Shown here piece after piece: positions 55,720 through 64,000 of a stretch of DNA of 64,000 bases (the stretch's first letter is position 1; every line of letters starts with the position of its first letter). Under the pieces are notes generated by a model. It made no database searches, was not told where the DNA came from, and saw only the letters and a list, made by a program, of their open reading frames with translations. The stretch is from NCBI GenBank assembly GCA_001972305.1, contig BDDD01001612.1:248001-312000 (forward strand), in the 5' to 3' direction. The translations under genes were made by a program, and so were the position numbers. Source of the stretch: Cephalotus follicularis (Eukaryota; Streptophyta; Magnoliopsida; Oxalidales; Cephalotaceae).

Positions 55720-58048
55720 TGTTAGGTTAGGGATGTCCCTGTATGCCACGATATGGTTCGTTGTTTGTATATATGCACTCTTAATTTATGAAATTCTGAA
55801 TTTCATTCATGTTTTATGTGCATATTTTATATTGGCAAAACTATATGACTCATCCCAACCAACCAAAAGGAACGGAATAATTAATTATAATTAACAGTAT
55901 GCCATATAGTGCCCTGTCTCATCTAAGGGTTGGATCTCGTGCCAGGGAGGCTATGAGAATGAGATCCTTACTCCATGTGACAAAAATGTTCCAAGTCATA
56001 GGTTCACTTTCTTTGGGCAATTGATGAACCGCGAAGACTTGTCACATTATGCTTGCTCCCGAGTTAGCAGTGGAGGAGGGTTATCTCATTGCCATTTGGG
56101 TGGATCCCTAAAGCTAATGTGAGCTGTGTGGTGAGAGCATGAAACTGAATTGACTCACCAATAGGAAACCTATTTGGATAGTCAATACCCAATGTTAATA
56201 GGATTCCTATGGTCTTGGCAGTGTATAGTATATGGTGACTAGTAGGTCTATAGCCTATGTTGTTTCCTTTGACCTGAGCGGCTGGCATGCATCATGTAGT
56301 AACCGCTTGAATTTGGTTTCCGCCTTCCCCAGCACTAGCCACGTGCTGGAAAAAGAGTTGTCTTTGGGTCTTATGGGAGCTGTATTGAGATGTATGGGTG
56401 AGTGCGCAGTAGGGGATCATCACACCCGGGCTGAGGGTGACTGGATCTATTTCGCTATGCACGTTGTAGACTTAAAAGTCCTGATCAGGTATAGGTGGAT
56501 TGGGAACAAGAGGTTTCCATTGGAGGTCTGCCGATAGTCTCAATGCATTCATAGATCTACAGTTATCGTAGAAAATATAGGGGTGACATTTATCCAAACC
56601 CTAGACTGCGATCAGAGCTAAGTATGGTTTTAATAGTCGGTGACTGTTAGAATGATCATACCAGATATTAGGATGTTTTGGGAATTTATCATCATACCGG
56701 AGATCGACAGGCTTTCGAGTCCTGCCTGGCTTTGAACAGGTTGACACGTGTATTGAACACATGTCATTTAGTGAAAGGATAACATCAGGGATATGTTACT
56801 TTGTTAGTGAGTATTTCATTTGCTGGATATGGGTCCATGCAATGCCATGATGAAATATTCCATGCAGAGGGTTGAAATGTATGAAAGAGAGTGTCTCATC
56901 TTATCATACGCATCAACACCATGAAGAGCATGTGTTGACACAAAGATAGGAAGAGATAAAGAGTGTCTCATCCAACCTTATGCGTCGACTCCATGAAGAG
57001 CATGGCGTTGACGCCATGATAGGAAGAGACATCGCGTTGACACCATGAAGAGCATGCGTTGACGCTATGAAAGGAAGAGACAAAACGCATGTTTCATCTT
57101 ATCGTTGGCGTTGATGCCGTGATAGGAGGAGACTCAAGGAGTTGACGCAATGCTGGGCTGACACATGACACTTTGCCAACTTAAGAGAAGTTGGTGAGTA
57201 ATGGGAAATGTGTTCAAGAAGCTAGAGAGTTGACCTTGAACATCAAATGAGAGATGACAAACGAAATGAAAGAAGGATGGCTTTAATTAGAAAAGGACAA
57301 GAGGTCTTACACATGAGAAAACACAAATCACTTTCTCTCTTTCCCAGCCGTGCTTCTCTTTCTATCTCATCCTACGCTAGGCGTTGACACAAAAAATGCA
57401 TGGTTTGAAGAGACGCCATTTTCAACCTTCCTTTCACCACTCAAAGCTCATTATAGGTGGAGATAACTTATATACTGCATCTTATCTTTACCTAGAGTTA
57501 TTTAGCAAATGTTAAACACTTGGCCTCCAACATATCATCTTCCTTATCCGTGGCTTAAGGAGATCCTTGGAGTTCTTGGGATTAAAGAGTAGAGGGAGCT
57601 AGACTTGAAGGAACGAGGCATCACCTTTTGGTAATCATCTCTTTCTTCTTGCTTTGTTGTACATGGTAGCAGGTTGTAGCTAGGGTTAGTAGACCCTAGC
57701 CGAACACCCATGTCTCTTTGGTGGGAACCCTAGCAAACTCTTAGGGTTAGGAAAGCTAGGGTTCAGGTTTCTTGGCTATTGGCTAGGGTTTGTGTGTTGT
57801 CCTTGTGAGCCGATTTTTTAGCCTCTCTTTATTAGAATTTATGGCAACCCTATGTTAAACCCGATCTTCCCCCATGCTTGGGATTTGTTTTATGTTTGAT
57901 TGAATGTTAATTAGGGATCCTTGGCATATTTATTTGGACATTTTGGACTTAGATTAGGGCATCCCATTGCTTGGGGATTAATCAATTGGATAAAATTTAA
58001 AAATAATCGGCCATTTAACCCTAAAGTCCGAATTTGTGTCTTCCGCTG
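55720..58048 (+). mobile_element. G2: copia-type LTR inside E7 LTR
   Basis: Starts TGTTAGGTTAGGGATGTCCC; the first 700 bp match G1 inverted and the end (CTAGGGTTTGTGTGTTG, AACCCTAAAGTCC) matches G3. No primer site follows, so it is probably a solo LTR. The exact right edge and target duplication are not resolved. The frame at 56232-56537 is a chance frame. Confidence 0.55.
56908..57160. repeat. GTTGAC/GTCGAC palindrome cluster in G2
   Basis: Units ATGCGTCGACTCCATG, ATGGCGTTGACGCCATG, ATGCGTTGACGCTATG and GGCGTTGATGCCGTG, separated by a recurring AAGAGCATG and GGAAGAGACA. Mostly CpG-decayed forms of GTCGAC with ATGG..CCAT arms. Confidence 0.65.
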
Positions 58049-58199
58049 CTATGAGTCGTACCCATCAAGCACTAGTCTGCTCTACTATGCTATTCTATGC
58101 TATTAGAGTCTCTTCTATGCCATGCTACGCTATTAGCTACTATTCTCTGCCATGCTACGCTCTTTGCATGGGACTACTCTGCAGTCTTGTGGCGCAGAT

Positions 58200-58425
58200 C
58201 TTCTCTGTTGCCTCATGGACAAGTTTGCTCTGCAGCCTTATGGTGTAGACCTTCTCTACCACCTCATGGAGAAGTCTACTCTACAGCCTTATGGCGTAGA
58301 CCTTCTCTGCTGCCTCATGGATAAGTTTGCTCTGCAGCCTTGTGGTGTGGACCTTCTCTACAGTATCATGGACAAGTCTGTTCTGCAGCCTTGTGGCGCG
58401 CACCTTCTTTGCAGCCATTTGGGAT
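58200..58425 (+). repeat. 51-bp minisatellite, 4.4 units, in E7 LTR
   Basis: Units start at 58200, 58251, 58302, 58353 and 58404, exactly 51 bp apart, each beginning CTTCT(C/T)T and containing CTGCAGCCTT. A partial earlier unit is visible at 58176-58199. As 51 is a multiple of three, a plus-strand frame runs through it, but nothing supports a protein. Confidence 0.9.
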
Positions 58426-59132
58426 GGTTTGCCTTAGAGCTTTCTGAGCCCTGACCTCATCCTCCGCGATCTGGTCTCACTTAGACTTAGTGTCTAAAGC
58501 GATACAAGGTATAGCCATACAATTCCTTCAAGGATGATGTCTGCCTTAGTACAAGGATATGTCTCTAGAAAAGCATCAACACTCTAATTAGAACGTCAAC
58601 GGTCTAAGGAATTAACAATACAATAACATATAGCTATTAGACAACACTAATCCAATTCAAGCAATATGATTACTCAATCCAGAGGAGTCATAGGCTCCAG
58701 GGACCGATTCTAACTCAATAGCTAAAGTAGGACCTAAATCCATACTTCTAGCAGTTCGTAGCAACAATCCATAACAATACCATTTATCAATTCACAATAG
58801 CAAACACCGTTTGTAGCAGATATACATATATAATAGTTTAAGCCGTATGAGTAGAACCTACCTGATAATAGTTGAGTTTGCAGATCTAAGAGAACTGCCA
58901 CACAACCGTTGTTTTGATGTTTCCTTCAAACTTCACTCACTGTTGCGATTCAATGACTCCTTTATTCCAAACTAGACTTTTCTTCTCACAATGTCTATTT
59001 ATCTTTGAAGAACAATGCCGAAAATGATGTTGATAGAAGAACACCACCCGCTCTCTCTCCTTTCCCTCTCTTTCTCGCTCTTTCTAGAATTGGAGGCTTC
59101 TATGAATAAGAAAATGAGAGAATCGAGCATAC
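58426..59132 (-). other. E7 LTR, remaining transcribed part
   Basis: No gene or repeat recognised between the minisatellite and the TATA-like box; includes CT-rich DNA at 59045-59085. Confidence 0.4.
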
Positions 59133-59140
59133 ATATATAT
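59133..59140 (-). promoter_or_regulatory. TATA-like box of E7 LTR
   Basis: GATATATATG on the minus strand about 225 bp inside the LTR start; this copy faces the E7 gag. Confidence 0.4.
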
Positions 59141-59363
59141 CAAAGTGTCCTTTGGGGCGAAGGATCTAGATATTTGCCCCGTGATTTTACAGTAACCAGC
59201 TTACCCCTTTTTAGTAATAGTAAGACTCCATTGGCCGGCCCAACACACACACTTCCTCCTTGGTCCAAGTTCAGCCCAATAAGGAGGGACAATAATTTAA
59301 AGCCTAATCCACATTTCAGAATATTATTTATTACAATTATTTTCATGAAATTTCGGCACATTG

Positions 59364-60706
59364 CAACAAGTTTTGTCTTTGATACAGGATAGACAGGCTG
59401 GTCTCTCACGATCTTGGATAAAATATCCTTAATCACCAACCTAACCACCTAAACCCATCGACGTGACTTGCCGATTCATATTATCAATATCAAATAACTT
59501 AGACAATCCTTCTCAAGGTTTGCTCATAATTATTTGGCGGACCATACAATTATGTTTTCAGTGCCTATCTTCACCGACGTGAAAGCACTAAACCTTCATA
59601 ATCAAGAATGTGTTTAATAACCAAAGTGATTTAATTATTTCCCTTAGAAGTCCTCCGGTCAGGCAAGCTCTATTCAGAGGTGCTGCCTTACCCTTTCGGG
59701 AATAAGAGGACTGTAACGTGCGAAAATTATGAATCATATTATTTGAGACCTCAGTACTAGTAAATATGCTTTGTCTATTTACAACTTTTGTCAGAGAAGC
59801 AGAAAAACAGAATAAATAGTTATATTCTCATGCATTCCTTTGCAACTTACAATCCCTTGATCCCATCGAGCTTGCAGTCATACTTTGATCTACAATATTG
59901 TTGTGAGAATATTGAGTGACTTCCGCTGCAACTCTTACAGGGAGCTTTACCTTAAATATTTAGGCTTCAAGCGAAGTTGAGAACAACTTCTCAAATTCCT
60001 TAAACAGATCTTCAAAATAAGACTCGTTAAATAACACATTCACATCACATGCTACAAAGTGGGTTGTGGTTTGGCGATGCAATACACATATAAAATATTA
60101 AAATTAAAAGTGCAAACATAAAATTTCTATTAAAACCACAAAGATTTGGTCTTTAATCTTTGATGGTACCTCCCACTATATTATTCGAATCCCATAACCC
60201 TCCAAATAAGAGAGACAAGAAACTAAATCCATATCTCATGGACCTTGTTTCTAGGTGGGGATCGATGTCCTACAACATGTCAACCATAACCTTGAGTGTG
60301 CACAACAAGACATGGAAAACCTTGTGGTTAGGCAAACTCGTGCCGATTGTGCAATAGCACAACCCCTAACCATTTTATTTTGCCTCTAGGTACACATGAC
60401 CTTGAGTGTGCTCAACAAGCCATGCGTATTCTAGTCAAGTTGAACCCACCATTAGACACAGAGGTAAATCAATGATATAACCCTTGAGTGTGCTCAACAA
60501 GGTCATATTACTGACTCATCTCCATGCACGTCTCATGTTCTAGTGATATAGACATCAGCCAGAGTGCTAACCTTGAGTGTGCTCAAAAAGATCATACTTT
60601 GTTGTTGTACGATATATCAATAGCAAAGGAGGAAGGCAGTGGTCAAACACTATCTTATGTTCATTTCACCATTACATGATATTTAGTATAATAGAGGGGT
60701 TAACAT
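59364..60706. other. Noncoding retroelement-like DNA with hairpin repeats
   Basis: No coding domain. It contains four copies of a 25-bp repeat (60289-60594) and a copia-like purine tract on the minus strand (AGTGGGAGGTACC at 60164-60178). It may be copia 3' noncoding DNA on the minus strand, but this is weak. Confidence 0.3.
60289..60594. repeat. Four spaced copies of a CTTGAGTGTGCTCAA hairpin repeat
   Basis: Copies at 60289-60313 (one change, GTGCACAA), 60399-60423, 60480-60506 and 60569-60594, each extended to ACCTTGAGTGTGCTCAACA. TTGAG and CTCAA can pair around TGTG. Confidence 0.75.
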
Positions 60707-61106
60707 TGTAATACCCGAAATTTATATAATTGAGAAGTGGAAATTGGGCTCAAATGCGATACTGTTATTGGACTGAAAATTGAGTTAATGGATAAATGAC
60801 ATTTTGGGCCGAATTGTTCAAAGGCGAATTGGGTGTAAATAGTAATTTGGGAAGATACAGTATTTTGAGCCCAAGTGGTGTTATTTATATTGGGCCCAAT
60901 TTATACTAATTGGAGAAGCAAGTTTTGGGCCTTGAATAGATAAATGGTCAAATGGACTAATTGTTATAATGAAGGGAAATTGATGTTGGGCCAAAATTCG
61001 ATTAAAGGAGAAAAAGAAAGAAAGGTGGGCTATCCTCGGCAGCCCACAAAAATGAGAGGAAATTGGCAGGATTTGTCTCAAAGGTTCTAGAGACTTCTTT
61101 GTTGGC

Positions 61107-61114
61107 TATAAAAG
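61107..61114 (+). promoter_or_regulatory. TATA box of E8 LTR
   Basis: GGCTATAAAAGGAG, a strong match to the plant TATA consensus, 400 bp inside the LTR. Confidence 0.6.
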
Positions 61115-61152
61115 GAGAAAGAAAGGAATGAGGGATGGTTGTTGATGAACTA

Positions 61153-61190
<38 letters not shown>

Positions 61191-61194
61191 AGAG
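61153..61194. repeat. (GATA)/(GA)n microsatellite in E8 LTR
   Basis: GATAGATAGATA followed by about 13 GA units, just downstream of the TATA box. Confidence 0.9.
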
Positions 61195-61902
61195 TGGTGT
61201 CTGGAGAGTCCCTGCCTTCCTCCTCCTCTCCCACTTAATATCCCTCACTTTCTCCTTAAATGGATAAGGAGCAAGCAACCTGGAAAAGGAAGGAGCAATG
61301 GAAGACAGAGGAGCATATGAGAAGTTGTGCTGAGCAAGGAAGGAAACGCTGCAAACTCGCCAGTTGAAGTAGGATCTCCTACTGGCACTCCCTTGTTAAT
61401 TCTAATTTAGAATGTTCATGTGTACTGAATGCAATTCATCCTCTGGGTCTAGTGAATGTGAGGCGAGTATAAATATATTTATATTGTGTCTTGTGGAAAT
61501 GAGGAGAATAGTTTTAAGCATATAATATCATGCACCATACTTCATTTTATGCTCCAAGCATGTACGGCATCGTCTGGCACGCATTTGGGCTCCAAGATAC
61601 ACATCCTAGCGTGCCAGTAATGCACTATGCTCTTCGCCTCTATGCACACCTTCGTGCGTCTCTGTGCCCTGCGTAAGAAGTCACCGCTGTGCACCCTTGC
61701 TGAGCTGGGTAGCATGACTTTGGCGTCAAAGGGAGAGGTGCGCCACGCAGGTGCCTGGGAGGCGCTAGGATGCCATCGCAGAGGATACCTGCCGAGGTTG
61801 CACTAACACCCTGTGCCAGAGGGCACTGCTGCAACCTGCAAAGACCAACTGTAGAGGACCCCATCGTCCTCTGCATACTCCATGACTACATAAACGGTAA
61901 AG

Positions 61903-62050
61903 GAGAAATGCCGGGTGAGAAACGCCCGGGGAGAAAAGCCCAGAGAGAAACGCCCGAGGAGAAATGCCCGGGGAGAAACGCCCGAGGAGAAATGCCCTGG
62001 GAGAAAACGCCAAGGAGACATGCCCGTGGAGCAATGCCCGTGGAGACATC
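61903..62050. repeat. 14-bp minisatellite, ten units, in E8 LTR
   Basis: Consecutive units GAGAAACGCCCGGG, GAGAAAAGCCCAGA, GAGAAACGCCCGAG, GAGAAATGCCCGGG and so on, each exactly 14 bp, ending GAGACATCC. CpG positions vary between CG and TG. Confidence 0.9.
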
Positions 62051-62850
62051 CTTTGCATGCGCCTGAGGGGACATGAACAAGGTGTCCTCGCTGATGACAA
62101 CCGCCAGGGACTCCATCGTCCTCTACCATGCGCACTGTCAAGCTCGCCCGAGGACCAGGTGCAGGGGACACCATCGTCCTCTGGGATGTGCGCTACTGAG
62201 CTCGTCCTCTACCATTTAACGCCAATGCTAACGAGCCACCCTCTGCCCTACACCACTTGCATGCGTCCCATGCAGACCCAAGGTGCCATGGATACCCACA
62301 CCGAGCTCCTCACTGTCCACTGGGTATGCCGAGGTAACATGCCACGGTGATGCACCATGGAGCTACGTGTTAAGGTGCCATGCATGCCTGGTATGAAAAG
62401 TAATGGGCAGAGCTCTCCTCGCACGCATATGAGGATGGGGGGAAGAGACGCACCAGTGCTGCCTACGTGCGCATTGTGCATGAAGCAGGGTGTTTGTGAT
62501 ATTGGTGCCAAGCATGCTATTTGTCTAATGCTGACCGTTTTAAGAGTGAATTAGCACCTGAGCTTGCCATCTTATGCTTGTATGATGGGCTTGGGCCTAG
62601 CCTCCATAGCATGAATAAATGATTGGAGTAAAACATGATAAGGGCAGTATGGGTGATAAGCACATTGATATATAAATGATGGTTGTAGCAAAACGGGACT
62701 ATATTAATGGAAGTTAAGTGTAGTGAAGGGTAGTGTGAAGGTAGGGAAATAGATAGTGAAAAGGTAGACCCTACAGTGAATGGAAATATAGTGTAATGTA
62801 TTGTACTGTTACTGTAGTGTTAATGTAGTGTCAATGTACTGTATTGTGCC

Positions 62851-63047
62851 GGATCACCAACCGAGATGAGCCTACGGGATCACCGACCGAGATGAGCCGG
62901 TAAGGCTATCTTTGAGATGAGTGAAAGGATCACCAATTGGGTTGAGCCTGGTGGATCACCAAGATAGCCCAATGGATCACCGACCGAGATGAGCCATCGG
63001 ATCATCAACTGAGATGAGCCGACTGATCACCGACCAAGATGAGCCAC
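62851..63047. repeat. ~25-bp GGATCACCGACCGAGATGAG array in E8 LTR
   Basis: About seven units with a 25-bp register (GGATCACCGACCGAGATGAG plus five variable bases), some broken. Confidence 0.8.
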
Positions 63048-63895
63048 ACTGACTGTTACTATTACTGTTATTATTACTGTATAGTGTACTGAATGACTGT
63101 TGCTGATACTGTATAATGTTTATGTTCCTTTCCTATGTCTATAATGCCTAGAGCGCGTATATTGCTCTTCCTATAGCCGAGGAACCCGAGGAACCGGTCT
63201 ACCTAAAATGAAATGTATATTCGTGTCACAGCTCCTCTACCTTAACGTCCGGAGTGAGTTATCGCTCCTCCTCAAGTAGGGATGTCGAGGAAGGATTTAT
63301 ATGTTTGTTAGTAATTGTTAATGATTGTGAATGACTGATAGTGACTGTTAATGACTGTTGAGGTATGTTATGGAATTAATGACTATTAATGAATGATACG
63401 GAATGGATCGTACTGTTATTGACTGCTAGTAGCAAATGAATGAAGTGTTATACTGTCCGATTGCATCTCATTTGCATTGCATATTCTTGCTGCATTTGCA
63501 TTCATAAATGCATGGTGGTAATTCCTACATGACCAGTGGTCGCTGACCCATTGGATTTTAATGTAATGGGTCAGGTATAGGTGAAGCTTCGCAGCAAGAT
63601 GAGGATTGAAGCCCCGGGTGAGTCTCCTCCCTCGTATTGCAGTTCGACGACACAGGAGTATAATTATATTGTATTTTTGTTGTATGACCTGGCGACTTGT
63701 GGCAGAGGTTTTATGAACATTATTGTATAACACAGGGTTTATCTAGGCAAATGATATTTAAATGGATTTATTCCGCATGGATTATTATCTTGTTAAAAGT
63801 TTTAAATTTTCGTTGAATAGTGGATAATGAATAATACTGTTAGTAGCGCGCCGAACCTTGGGGGTTGACCCTTGGGGTTTGGGGCGTTATAGTTT

Positions 63896-63908
63896 TGGTA
63901 TCAGAGCC
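63896..63908 (+). other. E8 primer-binding site
   Basis: TGGTATCAGAGCC, iMet type. It fixes the plus orientation of E8. Confidence 0.8.
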
Positions 63909-64000
63909 GCGGTTCTTCAATTCTAGATACACCAGTAAGGAGTCCTTGGCTAATAAAGTTATTGGATGCGGATAAGATAAGTGTATATTAACCCTTTGGA
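63909..64000 (+). other. E8 leader, runs off window
   Basis: Start of the internal region, with the phrase AGATACACCAGTAAGGAGTCCTTGGC similar to the leader of F (47360-47385). No coding region yet. Confidence 0.6.

Larger units (their letters stand above)
54682..59363 (-). repeat. E7 5' LTR, interrupted by G2
   Basis: Plus-strand start TGTCACGCCCCGAACC; the outer edge near GGCACATTGCA (59363) is the decayed start TGCAATGTGCCGAAATTTC on the minus strand. Without G2 (55720-58048) it is about 2.35 kb. It contains the GATCACC-type repeats (55473-55680), a 51-bp minisatellite (58200-58425) and a TATA-like box at 59133-59140. The outer boundary is less certain than the inner one. Confidence 0.65.
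60707..63891 (+). mobile_element. E8: 5' LTR of a Tekay-like element
   Basis: Starts TGTAATACCCGAAATTT and ends GGGGCGTTATA five bases before a primer site. About 3.2 kb. TATA box at 61107-61114. The last kilobase resembles the inner end of the E7 LTR inverted. The internal region lies beyond the window. Open frames at 61640-62554 arise from the repeats. Confidence 0.75.

Noticed and set aside
58152-58454. Repeat-containing 100-codon frame as a real protein gene
   Set aside because: It consists of the 51-bp minisatellite inside an LTR, with no start context or domain; kept only as a repeat finding.
61640-62554. Overlapping open frames on both strands in a CG-rich block
   Set aside because: High GC and the 14-bp repeat reduce stop codons on both strands; no domain, and the block is inside the E8 LTR.

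Overview
This window is plant nuclear DNA, almost certainly from a flowering plant, and consists of nested, decayed LTR retrotransposons. I found no host gene, no tRNA or rRNA gene and no CRISPR array. The plant assignment rests on Athila-type, Tekay/Del-type (chromodomain Ty3/gypsy) and Ty1/copia proteins, on primer-binding sites matching plant initiator-Met and Asp tRNAs, and on LTRs of 0.8-4.7 kb. Family names come from protein and primer-site resemblance read by eye.

Layout. 1-1373 and 8874-10073: LTR tails, one primer-binding site and degraded leader DNA, split by an Athila-like element on the minus strand (E1, 1374-8873). 10074-11492: start of another LTR (E9). 11493-12295, 13429-13592 and 24478-25059: Ty1/copia LTRs (E3). 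The second copy is split by a Tekay-like minus element (E2, 13593-24477), whose reverse transcriptase is split by a 3-kb solo LTR (18071-21115). 25060-41808: remnants of minus-strand copia DNA holding a solo LTR (E4, 25690-28475) and a complete but defective relative (E5, 28829-39273, flanked by AGCAT on both sides). 41809-44281: truncated LTRs. 44282-59363: a Tekay-like minus element (E7) whose gag/protease region is interrupted by a rearranged element (F, 44702-53251) and whose 5' LTR is interrupted by a copia-type LTR (G2). 60707-63891: a plus-strand LTR (E8) whose primer-binding site and leader run off the window end.

The elements share one life-cycle logic: the LTR carries promoter and terminator, a tRNA primes at the PBS, Gag forms the particle, and protease, reverse transcriptase/RNase H and integrase copy and insert the element. 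No copy here has a full set of intact reading frames. Many stops look like CAG to TAG or CGA to TGA changes, as expected from cytosine deamination in methylated DNA.

The most unusual signals are: (1) arrays of short palindromes built on GTCGAC in at least six otherwise dissimilar LTR types; (2) the F locus, which reads as a complete minus-strand LTR split in two around a plus-strand, circularly permuted copy of the same family, giving two roughly 1-kb inverted repeats; (3) a templated-filler hairpin at one edge of F; (4) several LTR-borne minisatellites with exact 14-bp and 51-bp periods.
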